Below are positions 17,123-25,452 of a DNA stretch of 64,000 bases, in pieces. The notes beneath the pieces are model-generated. The model saw nothing but the letters and a program-made list of their open reading frames with translations. It was not told the DNA's origin and ran no database searches. The first letter of the stretch is position 1, and each line of letters starts with the position of its first letter. Source of the DNA: CAWJPY01 sp963844865 (GTDB taxonomy: Bacteria > Acidobacteriota > Thermoanaerobaculia > Thermoanaerobaculales > Sulfomarinibacteraceae); the NCBI GenBank assembly GCA_963844865.1, contig CAWJPY010000001.1, positions 62,001-126,000 on the forward strand, written 5' to 3'. A program made the translations under genes and the position numbers.

Positions 17123-19566
17123 TACTCCTGTTCGGCGTCAGGCGGCGGCATCTGCTGGCTGTCGATGGCGCGGGCCTCCTCGAACACCCGGTGCGGTCCC
17201 GGCTGCCGCACCTGCTCGAGCCAGATCACGCCGCCGTAGGGCTCGCTGTTGCCGCGGGTGCCCACTGCATCCAGGTCACCGTCGCCGTCGAGATCTCGCA
17301 GCAGCCACTTGTCGTACATCCCACGCTTGCGCCGCGAGATGTCGTGGCGCGGCCAGGGGGTGCTGCCGTCTCCGGGGTTCTCGAACCAGGCGATGCGGCC
17401 CAGCGGATCGTCAACCGTCACCAGCGGGCCGTCGTGATCCCGCGGACCGCGGCTGTATGCCCCGCTGAAGATGTCGAGGTCGCCGTCGCCGTCGATGTCT
17501 CCCAACCGCACGCTCACGAGCTGGTCCGGGGGTGCGGCGCCGATCAGGGACCATCGCCAGACGTCGTCGGGATGCTCGGGCCGGTGCAGCAGCACGATCG
17601 ACCCCGGCCATGCGGTGGACACGATGTCGCAGCGACCGTCCCCGTCGAGATCGGCGTAGTCCATGTTGAACCCGGTCACGGCCAGGGCCTCCGGAGCATC
17701 CTGGAGCACGATGGGATGCTGGACGAACTCGAGGCCGCCGCGGTTCTCGAACCACACGACCCGAGCTTCGCCCCGGGATCCCCCCACGACGTCCAGGTCG
17801 CCGTCCCCGTCCAGATCCACGGGCTCGGAGTTGATGGGGATGTGGACCTGACCCAGGAGCTGCTCCCGCCACAGCCCGCCCTTCAGCGGATCACCGGGGA
17901 CGAGGTAGATCGAGATATCGCTGAGCCTCGGGGTGTCCACGTCCGGGTTCTGCTCGCCCTTGTTCGCCGCGACCACCTCCGGGTGTCCGTCCCCGTCGAG
18001 ATCGGCCGCGAAGACGCGGATGTAGGAACCGCGGTTCTCCGTGATCGGGATGACGACCCGCGGCCACTCGACGGTGCGGGCGTCGCGGCCGCCAGGGTTG
18101 GAGAAGTAGATCAGGTGCGCGAGCTCGCAGGCCACGACGGCATCCACGTCGCCGTCGCCGTCCAGGTCGGCCAGGGTGACGTCCTCGGCGGCCGCGGCCT
18201 CCGGGCCGAGGGCCAGCGTCCCCAGGTCCCAGTGCTCGGGATCGGCGCTCCCCCAGGCGATGCGCACGTGGCCAAGGGGCTTGCCGTCGTACACCGTGTC
18301 CGACTCGTGCACCGAGACGATGTCGTCGAAGCCGTCGCCGTCCAGGTCGGCCATGGCGAGGCCGTCGCCTCCCGTGAGATCCGGGACGCCACGGGTCGGA
18401 TCGTCGATGATGTGCTCACGCCAGCTGATGGTGCGCCCGTCCGACGCCCGGGCCCGGCTCATCTGGTCGGCGATGGGCGCCGGGCACGGGGTGCAGATGG
18501 GCGACGCGGGGGCCGCCGCCATCAGCAGCTCCCAGAAGCGCTGATTGAAGTCGGCGTCGGGCGCATCGCCCAGGCGCACCACCACCAGGCCAAGGCTGGG
18601 GGCCACGTACACCTTGCGCCCCAGGAGCCCCTGTGCCGCGTACATGTCTCCCGGCGCGGCGGGCGCCAGCACTCGATGGCCGGACGCCTCCGGACCGATG
18701 CGCAGCGGACGGCCGTTCAGCCACCACAGAAGACCATAGGCGGGATTGAGCTCCTGCGACGGAGTGACAGCCGCTTCCACATAGCCTTCGGAGACCACCC
18801 TCCGGCCCTGCCAAGCGCCTCCGGCGAGCATCAGCTCGCCGAAGCGGAGCAGATCTCGCGCCGTGGTGTAGAGCCCGAGGGGGTTGGCATCCATGGCGGG
18901 GGTGACCCAGGGCCGCTCTCGCCACGCAGTCTGGTCCATCCCGATGGGTGCCGTGAGCCAGCGCTCGGTGATGGCGCCGATGTCATCCCCCGTCACCGCT
19001 TCCAGGACGTCGACCAGCCGGCTGTAGGCCCGCGTGTTGTAGAGCCACACCGTGCCCGCTGGCGCCTGGTACTCCAGCGTGGGCGTGAGCCCGCTGGTCA
19101 TGGAGAGGAGGTGCCGGATCGTGATCGCAGCCTCGTCGTCACGCGGCGCTTTCGTCCATCCCGCCCCCAGGTAGGTCGAGACCGGCGCCCCGAGGTCGAG
19201 GAGCCCCCGATCGACCGCGATCCCCACCAGCACCGACACGATGCTCTTCTGCAGCGACGCGACATCTTCGATGGGAGCACCTGCCTCGGTCTTCCCCCAC
19301 AGCAGGTTCCTGTACGCCGACCCGGCGTCCGCGTCCACCGACCAGGTTCGCTCGGCGATCACCTCACCGTGGTCGGCGACGACGACGGCGCTCGAACGCT
19401 GATCCCGGGCATATGCCATCGCCGATTCCAGCTCCGTCCGGTCCCACTGCGGCTCGGGAGCCGCCGTCGCGCCGTTCTCCCCGGCACCGACCGCCGGCGT
19501 GCCGAGTAACGAGAGCATCAGGACACACACCGGCAATCCCCAACGACCAAAGGTCCGTCCACTCAT
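17119..19566 (-). CDS. Secreted CubicO-type serine hydrolase fused to FG-GAP/VCBS-like repeats
   Basis: 815 residues; ATG 19566 has GGGGGAAG upstream. A signal peptide (LPVCVLMLSLLGTPAVGA) precedes a beta-lactamase/esterase-type domain (~45-400) with the active-site S-x-x-K in DVASLQKSI, a LLSMTSGL helix and a YNTRAY segment in the Tyr motif position. The C-terminal ~400 residues hold seven calcium-binding loops of the form D-L/I-D-G-D-G (ADLDGDGFDDIV and similar), typical of FG-GAP/VCBS propeller blades. The likely role is cell-surface or secreted ester or amide hydrolysis with a calcium-dependent propeller for binding. It is downstream of the thiolase on the same strand, 320 nt apart. Confidence 0.85.
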   Translation of the reverse strand: MSGRTFGRWGLPVCVLMLSLLGTPAVGAGENGATAAPEPQWDRTELESAMAYARDQRSSAVVVADHGEVIAERTWSVDADAGSAYRNLLWGKTEAGAPIEDVASLQKSIVSVLVGIAVDRGLLDLGAPVSTYLGAGWTKAPRDDEAAITIRHLLSMTSGLTPTLEYQAPAGTVWLYNTRAYSRLVDVLEAVTGDDIGAITERWLTAPIGMDQTAWRERPWVTPAMDANPLGLYTTARDLLRFGELMLAGGAWQGRRVVSEGYVEAAVTPSQELNPAYGLLWWLNGRPLRIGPEASGHRVLAPAAPGDMYAAQGLLGRKVYVAPSLGLVVVRLGDAPDADFNQRFWELLMAAAPASPICTPCPAPIADQMSRARASDGRTISWREHIIDDPTRGVPDLTGGDGLAMADLDGDGFDDIVSVHESDTVYDGKPLGHVRIAWGSADPEHWDLGTLALGPEAAAAEDVTLADLDGDGDVDAVVACELAHLIYFSNPGGRDARTVEWPRVVIPITENRGSYIRVFAADLDGDGHPEVVAANKGEQNPDVDTPRLSDISIYLVPGDPLKGGLWREQLLGQVHIPINSEPVDLDGDGDLDVVGGSRGEARVVWFENRGGLEFVQHPIVLQDAPEALAVTGFNMDYADLDGDGRCDIVSTAWPGSIVLLHRPEHPDDVWRWSLIGAAPPDQLVSVRLGDIDGDGDLDIFSGAYSRGPRDHDGPLVTVDDPLGRIAWFENPGDGSTPWPRHDISRRKRGMYDKWLLRDLDGDGDLDAVGTRGNSEPYGGVIWLEQVRQPGPHRVFEEARAIDSQQMPPPDAEQEY

Positions 19567-19886
19567 GCAGTCTTCCCCCTCAGCTCGCTCCGCACCACCG
19601 GCTCTCGCCAGGCTGGGCTCGGCGCGTACCGCGCACCACGCGCCGCCACCGAGCCGGACATCCATCGCACCCTGCAACTCGATGCTCGCGTCGGAGACGC
19701 GTGCGGAGAGCATGATCGAGCGGACCCGATCCTGCAATCGCAGGCGCCTGTGTCCGCGGCGCCGGGCCCAGTGACGGGCCATGCCCGGCGCACGGTGCCG
19801 TGCCCCGCGCACGACCTTCGCCCCCGCGGAGGAGTGGCCTGGAGGTTGTCCTCCGTGGGTCCGACGCTGCTGCCCGTTCGTGGTCC
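19567..19886. other. Intergenic gap between hydrolase and thiolase genes
   Basis: 320 nt. It holds no reading frame with family features, no clear terminator and no copy of the TetR palindrome. The downstream hydrolase may be read from the thiolase promoter. Confidence 0.4.
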
Positions 19887-21080
19887 CTACCGCCGTCGGA
19901 GCACCTCGCCGCTGCCGATGCCGCCGCCCACGCAACGGCTGGTGACCCCGAGGTTCGCGTCCCGCAACCGCAGCTGGTGGACCATGTCCACGACCTGTCG
20001 CGCCCCCGTGCACCCCACCGGGTGACCGAGGGAGATGCCGCTGCCCCACCGGTTGGTGCGCTCGACCTCGAGCTCGGGGAGGTAGTGGAACGCCGCGGCG
20101 AGCACCGCGCCGAAGGCCTCGTTGATCTCGAAGAAGTCCACTTCGGGGAGCTTGACGCCGGCGCGCTCGAGAAGCGGCGGCACGACCTTGAACGCGCCTT
20201 CGCCCATCAGCTCGCGCTCGACGCCCACGTTGTGGAAGGCGACCAGCTCTGCGAGCGGTTCCAGGCCGAGCTCGGCGGCCCGCTCTTCGCTCGCCAGAAG
20301 GAGAGCCGCCGCTGCATCGTTGAGGGTCGACGCATTGGCCGACGTGATGGTGCCGCCGTCGCGCTTGAAGTAGGGCTTCGCGGCCGCCAGCTGCTCGAAG
20401 GTCACCGGCCGCGGGCCCTCGTCCCTGGCCACGACCACCGGCTCGCCGCGGCGTTGCGGTACCTCCACCGGCGTCACGTACCCGTCGAACGCCCCCCGCT
20501 CCCAGGCGTCCAGGGCGGCGTGGTGGCTGCGGAAGGCCACCTGGTCCTGCGCCTCCCGGGTGACGCCGTACTTCTCCACCAGGCGTTCGGTGAGCAGGCC
20601 CATGAGCTCGCCGCCGCCGACGTGCGCGTCGGTGAGGGCGCCGAACAGCCCGTCCACCAGCGTCATATCGCCGTAGAGCTGGCTCCTGGTCCGGCCGGTG
20701 TAGAGGTAGCGCGCCACGTTGCTCATGGACTCGACCCCGCCGGCAATGCCCAGCGAGACCTCGCCCAGCAGGATGCGCCTGCTCAGGCTGTGGATCGCGG
20801 CGCCGCCCGAGGCGCAGTTCTCATGGAACGTGGTCCCCGGGGAGGTGGGCGGCACCCCCGCCAGCTCGGCCACGTTCTTGGCCAGGTTGGGGCTGCGCGG
20901 GTCCTGCATGACCCAGCCCATGCAGGTGTACTCCACCACGGCAGGGTCGACCCCAGACCTGGCGAGCAGGGCCTTGATGACGTGGGTCGCCAGCTGCTCG
21001 GCCTGGAGGCTGGCAAGCCCGCCACCGATGGCACCGATGGGCGTCCGCACCGCCCCGACGATCACGACCTTGCCTGGCAT
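19887..21080 (-). CDS. Thiolase-family acetyl-CoA acyltransferase
   Basis: 397 residues; ATG 21080 follows GGGGAGG, preferred to the longer frame. Active-site elements are complete: acyl-accepting Cys in ENCASGGAA, NEAF, the catalytic His in GHPVGCTGAR and a C-terminal CVGGGIG loop. The enzyme cleaves 3-ketoacyl-CoA with CoA (or condenses acetyl-CoA). Operator D and its promoter lie about 100-130 nt upstream, placing this last beta-oxidation step under the same control as the dehydrogenase, synthetase and transporters. Confidence 0.92.
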   Translation of the reverse strand: MPGKVVIVGAVRTPIGAIGGGLASLQAEQLATHVIKALLARSGVDPAVVEYTCMGWVMQDPRSPNLAKNVAELAGVPPTSPGTTFHENCASGGAAIHSLSRRILLGEVSLGIAGGVESMSNVARYLYTGRTRSQLYGDMTLVDGLFGALTDAHVGGGELMGLLTERLVEKYGVTREAQDQVAFRSHHAALDAWERGAFDGYVTPVEVPQRRGEPVVVARDEGPRPVTFEQLAAAKPYFKRDGGTITSANASTLNDAAAALLLASEERAAELGLEPLAELVAFHNVGVERELMGEGAFKVVPPLLERAGVKLPEVDFFEINEAFGAVLAAAFHYLPELEVERTNRWGSGISLGHPVGCTGARQVVDMVHQLRLRDANLGVTSRCVGGGIGSGEVLRRR

Positions 21081-21177
21081 ACACACCTCCCCAGTCTCCG
21101 ACCGGCACGGGCAGCTCACGCCGAGCACTCCGTGCTCGCTTGACGCCCTCGGCCGGTCATGTTCATCACAGTGTGAA

Positions 21178-21210
21178 AGTATATAAGTATACCGGAAGGC
21201 CGGTCAAGTT
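21178..21210 (-). promoter_or_regulatory. TetR operator D over the thiolase promoter
   Basis: Palindrome at 21185-21210 (AAGT-N2-ACCGG-N4-CCGGT-N2-AGTT, one outer mismatch). On the minus strand it overlaps TTGACC (21207-21202), an 18-bp spacer and TATACT (21183-21178), a good sigma-70-type promoter for the thiolase gene. The arrangement equals that of operators A to C. Confidence 0.77.
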
Positions 21211-21456
21211 ATACGATCGGTAAGAGAGCCAATTCCGACACGCATGAGCCCCCGCTCTGGGATCGTCAGCGACGTCCTGGATCTGTCTGCGACGCCCCCG
21301 TGGATCTGACTTGGAAGATCGCCTACCAGGCGCCAGATCGCACTTCGGCAACGCCAGAGCGCGAGGGTTTCGGCGTCGTGAAAGGATGCCCCGTCGGTTC
21401 GCCGGATCCTGGCGCGGACGGGCGACGGCAGCCATGATCGCTGAAATCCCCCCCTC

Positions 21457-21662
21457 GCCAGGGCGTAGCTCTCAGCCGCCTCTCGCGGTTTGGAGCGGCC
21501 CGGCTTGCCAAGGCGAAGTCGCGGTGGGCGGGCGCAGACGAAGCCTGGTGGAGGCGGTGGGAATCGACCACGCCGAAGACAGCGGCTGCGGCTGTGGCCG
21601 AGGGGGTCCGCAGGAGGGGGTCGGACGGCCTACAGCCGCCCGCTGGTCTCGGCGGGGCGCCG
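21457..21662 (-). repeat. Repeat carrying a displaced copy of the tmRNA 3' end
   Basis: Begins about 98 nt past the tmRNA 3' end. Positions 21546-21567 are an exact 22-bp copy of the last 22 nt of ssrA (21761-21782), CCA included. Sequence on both sides of this copy is homologous to the repeat after tRNA-Lys (41789-42025): before the copy (minus strand) both have a CCAGCGGG-Y-GGC block and GACCCCCTCGGCCAC, after it both have CCACCAGGCTTCGT, then AAGCCGGG and a closing CTACGCCCTGGC. The RNA-derived core differs in each, matching the resident gene. No recombinase gene is attached. Confidence 0.75.
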
Positions 21663-21729
21663 CGGCGGGAGGGGGATGGGGGGCCGCGAGCCACCCACAG
21701 TGAGATTCCCACCGTAACCGAAGACGAAA

Positions 21730-21752
21730 GAAGCCGCCCGTCTGGCGGCTTC
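21730..21752 (-). terminator. Rho-independent terminator of ssrA
   Basis: A perfect 9-bp stem, GAAGCCGCC/GGCGGCTTC, with a 5-nt loop, followed on the minus strand by CTTTCGTCTTC. It lies 8 nt after the 3' CCA of tmRNA. Confidence 0.75.
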
Positions 21753-21760
21753 GACGTCTT

Positions 21761-22110
21761 TGGTGGAGGCGGTGGGAATCGAACCCACGTCCGAGGAACT
21801 CCGGCCGGCGGTGTCTCCGTGTGCAGCCCACCGGGTGTATCTCGTCCCCCGGCCAGTCGGTGGGCACCCATGCCGGGGGACCAGCCCCTGAGTTCTCGAC
21901 TACCGGGTCAGGGCTCCCCGGTGGTCCAGCCCGTCAAACGGCGCCGAGCCCTGGCCGACAGGCGGAGCCGTCGGGTCGGCGCGGCTGCTTACGCAGCCAG
22001 TGCGTAGTCGTTGTTGGCAGTTGTGTTTGCCCCACCCGTTTTACGAGCGGATGGACCTCGACACGCTGCCGACAGCCGGACATGTTCCCCGTCGAGCCCA
22101 GTACGCCCCC
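21761..22110 (-). ncRNA. ssrA: Transfer-messenger RNA (tmRNA)
   Basis: 350 nt. The 5' end GGGGGCG (22110-22104) pairs with CGCCTCC next to the encoded ACCA 3' end (21761). The T-arm GGTTCGATTCCC is present. The tag frame at 22030-21989 reads ANTTANNDYALAA then TAA. tmRNA releases stalled ribosomes and tags the nascent peptide for proteolysis with SmpB. The gene is single-piece, not permuted. A terminator follows, and then a repeat containing a copy of the 3' end. Confidence 0.95.
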
Positions 22111-22342
22111 AGGTTCGACAGCACCGCGCATTCTAGCATCTCGGACGCCCCAAAGCGCTCCGAGACGCCGGTGCGCTGACGTACATTTCAACATCCGGAG
22201 GGCCGCAGACGTTCCCGATGATGCCAGCAGGAACAGTGATCCGGGACAGCGGCAGCGGCAGCGACCGGCGGCAGTCAGCAGCGTCAGCGATCATCGATCA
22301 GCAGCCGCGATCGCCGCGGCCGGAGCGGCTGTGCGCCGACCG

Positions 22343-22696
22343 TCACTGCGTGGGGTGAAGGAGGCGCCACGTCATTGCCCGAACCTGATCAAACCGGGCG
22401 AGCACGCTGCCAGCCGCCGCCGGATCGACTGCTCCTGTCGCAGCCAGGAGGCGCAGGTGGCTGTCGACCTCCTTGGCCGACGCGTACGCGATTCTCCAGA
22501 AGTGCTGGCGATCGCGACCGGAGCGACCGTGGCCTTCAGCCAAATTGGCTGCCACCGAGCTCGCCGAGCGGATCACCTGGTCGGTGATGGACTTCAGCGG
22601 AGCCGGCAGCCGCATCACGAGCCTGATGGCGGTGCCCGCTGCGTCGAGGGCCTTGCAGTGGGCGATCAGGCCGGGGTTGGCGGGGGCGTCGAGCAT
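22343..22696 (-). CDS. Four-helix-bundle protein (23S rRNA intervening-sequence / IVP family)
   Basis: 117 residues from ATG 22696, chosen because GGAGGTGAAC immediately precedes it; a longer frame begins at 22729. The pattern IRLVMRLP..LKSITDQVIRSASSVAANLAEGHGR....FWRIAYASAKEVDSHL is characteristic of the small four-helix-bundle family first seen in 23S rRNA intervening sequences and later beside other mobile elements. Molecular function is not established. Its ribosome-binding site and start codon are part of a 22-bp inverted repeat, and low-complexity GC-rich sequence flanks it on both sides, so transfer is likely. Confidence 0.75.
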   Translation of the reverse strand: MLDAPANPGLIAHCKALDAAGTAIRLVMRLPAPLKSITDQVIRSASSVAANLAEGHGRSGRDRQHFWRIAYASAKEVDSHLRLLAATGAVDPAAAGSVLARFDQVRAMTWRLLHPTQ

Positions 22697-22868
22697 GTTC
22701 ACCTCCGGGTCGTTCATGCTCTCGCGCAACAGGCCGGTGGGCAGCCCACCTCAAGGGTGCGAAGCATCGCTGCGAAGCGTGCGGAGCACCGGTCCACCGG
22801 ACCGGGTCCCCTTGACGTGGGCTGGCCACCGCCTACATTCCCGACCGAACGACCCGGAGGTGAACATG
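22694..22868. repeat. Inverted repeat duplicating the start region of the four-helix-bundle gene
   Basis: Perfect 22-bp arms at 22694-22715 and 22847-22868, each containing GGAGGTGAACATG. Further in, about 22736-22757 and 22809-22833 repeat the inverted match imperfectly (the GGTGGGCAGCCCACCTCAAGGG block, about 20 of 22 positions by eye). The centre is unrelated low-complexity sequence. The right arm has no recognisable gene behind it. Confidence 0.7.
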
Positions 22869-22981
22869 CCGCAGCGCGCTGGCCGCTGGCCGCTGTGCGC
22901 TGCCCGCGGTCGCTGCCGCTGACCGCTGCCGCTGCCGCCGCTGGCCTCACCTACGACCTCGCGCCCTGGAAGCACCAGAGA

Positions 22982-23050
22982 GGGTGCCAGGCAACGTCAA
23001 AGCCGCAACGGAACACTCGGTCTCTTCATCTCCAACGGTGCCTGGCACCC
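22982..23050. repeat. REP-like inverted repeat
   Basis: Arms GGGTGCCAGGCA (22982-22993) and TGCCTGGCACCC (23039-23050) are perfect complements around a 45-nt loop. Such palindromes commonly occur as dispersed REP-type sequences; other copies were not identified in this window. A degenerate Y1 transposase lies 1.7 kb away. Confidence 0.5.
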
Positions 23051-23147
23051 ACTCTCGCCTGCCCATCGCCGCTCATGCAGCACTTGACTGAGAACCCTGC
23101 GGGTGCCATATTGACCTCGTCCCACGCTGCAATTGAAGGGAATTTCC

Positions 23148-24707
23148 ATGCTGGCGAAGGCATACTCCGCCACGCCCTGCGGCGTGGGCGCGCTCTTTGT
23201 CACCGTCGAGGTGGACCGCATCCGCTCCCAGCTCCCGTCGGTGACGGTGGTCGGCCTCCCCGACACCGCCGTCCGCGAGGCCCGGGAACGGATCTTCGCG
23301 GCCATCCGCCACCTCGGTCGCCGGGCCGAGCCCGCGAACGTCGTCATCAACCTGGCTCCCGCCGACGAGAAGAAGGAGGGGGCGCTCCTGGATCTGCCCA
23401 TGGCGGCCGCCTTCCTGGCCGCTGCCGGCGAGATCCCGGCCAAGTCCCTGCGCCACCGTCTCCTCCTCGGCGAGCTCTCCCTGGAAGGTCGGCTGCAGCC
23501 GGTGCGCGGCGTGCTGCCCATCGTCCTCGCCGCCCGCGCGCGGGCGGTACCCGAGGTCGTGGTCCCGGCCGCCAACGCGGCCGAGGCCTCGGTGGTCGCC
23601 GACGTCCGGGTGGTGGCGGCCGCCACCCTCGGCCAGGTGGTCTCCTACTTGCGGGACGGCCACCTCCCCGAGGTGTCCGACCCCGAGCCCGGAGTCGCTC
23701 CTCCCGCCAATGGCCGGGCCCCCGACCTCGCGGACATGGTGGGCCAGGAGCAGGCGCGCCGAGCCCTGGAGATCGCGGCCGCCGGGGGGCACCACCTGCT
23801 GCTCATGGGCCCGCCGGGCAGCGGCAAGTCCATGCTGGCTCGCCGGCTGCCGGGGATCCTGCCGCCCATGTCGCCCCAGGAGGCGCTGGAGACGACCTGT
23901 GTCTACTCCGTCTCGACCCGGGTACCCCGACCCGCCGGGCTGCTGGCCCGCAGGCCGTTCCGAGCGCCCCATCACACCATCTCGTCGGCGGCCCTCATCG
24001 GCGGTGGTGCCCTCCCCCAGCCCGGGGAGGTGTCTTTGGCCCACCACGGCGTGCTCTTCCTGGACGAGCTCACCGAGTTTCGGCGGGACGTGCTGGAGGC
24101 GCTCCGCCAACCCCTGGAGGACCGCGCGGTGACGGTGGCGCGGGCCCGCTCGAGCCTCAGCTTTCCGGCCAGCTTCCAGCTCGTGGCCGCCGCCAATCCC
24201 TGCCCCTGCGGCTTCCTCGGAGATGAGCGCCGGGACTGCTCGTGCACCCCCCTCGCCGTGCACCGCTATCGCTCCCGCCTGTCCGGGCCCCTGCTCGAAC
24301 GCATCGACCTCCAGGTCACCGTGCCCGCCGTACCGTGGCAGGCCCTCTCCGCCGACCGCCGGGGCGAGCCGTCCGAGGTGGTGGCCGAGCGGGTGCAGGT
24401 GGTCCGCCGCGTCCAGGAGGAACGCTTCCGCGGTCAGGGGGTGCACACCAACGGCGAGATGGGCCCGGACGAGATCAGGCGCTACGCCCCGCCCGACGCG
24501 GACGGGCGCCGCCTGCTCGAGCACGCCGCCCGCACCCTCGGTCTGTCCGCCCGCGCCTACCACCGCATCCTGCGGGTGGCGCGGACCATCGCCGACCTGG
24601 CCGGCTGCGACGGCCTGTCCGCCACGCACCTGGCCGAGGCCGTCGCCTACCGCAGCCTGGATCGGCGGGCCGACCACGGTCGCCGCGCCGTGGGCGACTG
24701 GAGCTGA
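23148..24707 (+). CDS. YifB/ComM-family Mg-chelatase-like AAA+ ATPase
   Basis: 519 residues from ATG 23148, with GAAGGG upstream (a TTG at 23133 is in frame). The N-terminal ChlI-type domain (AYSATPCGVGALFVTVEVDR, VGLPDTAVREARERI) is followed by an AAA+ core with Walker A GPPGSGKSM, Walker B GVLFLDEL and the NPCPCG motif. The C-terminal Mg-chelatase-like domain holds SARAYHRILRVARTIADL. In naturally competent bacteria, ComM is a helicase promoting branch migration during transformation. The length and motif set are normal. Confidence 0.92.
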   Translation: MLAKAYSATPCGVGALFVTVEVDRIRSQLPSVTVVGLPDTAVREARERIFAAIRHLGRRAEPANVVINLAPADEKKEGALLDLPMAAAFLAAAGEIPAKSLRHRLLLGELSLEGRLQPVRGVLPIVLAARARAVPEVVVPAANAAEASVVADVRVVAAATLGQVVSYLRDGHLPEVSDPEPGVAPPANGRAPDLADMVGQEQARRALEIAAAGGHHLLLMGPPGSGKSMLARRLPGILPPMSPQEALETTCVYSVSTRVPRPAGLLARRPFRAPHHTISSAALIGGGALPQPGEVSLAHHGVLFLDELTEFRRDVLEALRQPLEDRAVTVARARSSLSFPASFQLVAAANPCPCGFLGDERRDCSCTPLAVHRYRSRLSGPLLERIDLQVTVPAVPWQALSADRRGEPSEVVAERVQVVRRVQEERFRGQGVHTNGEMGPDEIRRYAPPDADGRRLLEHAARTLGLSARAYHRILRVARTIADLAGCDGLSATHLAEAVAYRSLDRRADHGRRAVGDWS

Positions 24708-24781
24708 GGAGAGGGTCGCGCGCGGTCCCGCCGCGCCGACCCGGCGCCCCCGTCCACGCGGCGCCTGGAAGGGAAGGACAC

Positions 24782-25219
24782 ATGCTCGCAGCATGCTTCA
24801 GCGATCTCGTCTATCACGTGGTGGTGGTGACCTCCGAGCGCCGCCCCCTCCTCGTTCCCCCGCTTTCGAACGACCTGACCCGTCTCGTCTCGAGCATCCT
24901 GCGGGACCACGGCGGCGAGCTCATCGAGGCCGCGGCGCTGCCCGACCACCTCCACCTGCTGCTCCGCCTCGGCACCGAGCACTCCCTGGCGGCCGCCGTG
25001 GCGCTGGTCAAGACCGCCTCGGCGGCCCGCCTGCGGCGGGCTGTGAACGGCGAGGGGTTCGCGTGGCAGCCCGGGTTCGCCGCCTTCACGGTGGGCGCCG
25101 GGGAGCTCGTCGGCGCCATCCACGGCCTGCGGGGACAGGACCGTCGCCACCGCAACCACACCCTGACCCACGAGCTGCTCGGGCTGGTCCAGCACCACCG
25201 CGTCAGGGCGCCGGGGTGA
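24782..25219 (+). CDS. Degenerate Y1 (IS200/REP-associated) transposase-like protein
   Basis: 145 residues from ATG 24782 with GGAAGGGAAGGA upstream. The N-terminal strand YHVVVVTSERRP, the metal-binding HUH motif PDHLHLLL and the GFAWQPGFAAFTV block are those of IS200-like/REP-associated tyrosine transposases. The helix that normally bears the catalytic tyrosine (YI.NQ..HH type) reads GAIHGLRGQDRRH. The only tyrosine in the protein is residue 11, so strand-transfer activity should be lost. It is either a decaying relic or a domesticated nucleic-acid-binding protein. It begins 75 nt after the YifB gene. Confidence 0.72.
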   Translation: MLAACFSDLVYHVVVVTSERRPLLVPPLSNDLTRLVSSILRDHGGELIEAAALPDHLHLLLRLGTEHSLAAAVALVKTASAARLRRAVNGEGFAWQPGFAAFTVGAGELVGAIHGLRGQDRRHRNHTLTHELLGLVQHHRVRAPG

Positions 25220-25393
25220 GGGCTCTGGTCTCCCCTGTGAGTGGGGCGACCGCACCGCGATCTTCTCCGAGGCGCCATCCTCGGGTGGTGCGAGACGTCG
25301 CGGAGGCTGGCGCTGCTCGCCGGTTGCCGGTCCGGATCGCAGGTGCGGCATCTTACTAGTTATGGCTCCTGACCCTGGTTGCTTGTGAATTTA

Positions 25394-25421
25394 TTGACAA
25401 GCCGGGGTCGGTGACTAGAAT
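25394..25421 (+). promoter_or_regulatory. Promoter of the nuo operon
   Basis: TTGACA (25394-25399), 16-bp spacer, TAGAAT (25416-25421), predicting a start near 25428 and a 25-nt leader before nuoA. It lies in an AT-richer stretch of an otherwise GC-rich gap. Confidence 0.72.
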
Positions 25422-25452
25422 AGTCGCGCCCGTCCGGGGAACGAGGAGGCCC

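Noticed and set aside
21546..21782. A classic genomic island integrated at ssrA
   Set aside because: The 22-bp direct repeat looks like attL/attR, but only about 190 bp lie between the copies, with no integrase, and the flanks match another repeat beside tRNA-Lys. A small repeat family explains it better.
21821..24226. A long plus-strand frame crossing the tmRNA gene and the YifB gene
   Set aside because: It overlaps a certain RNA gene and a certain ATPase gene in another frame and has no recognisable domain.
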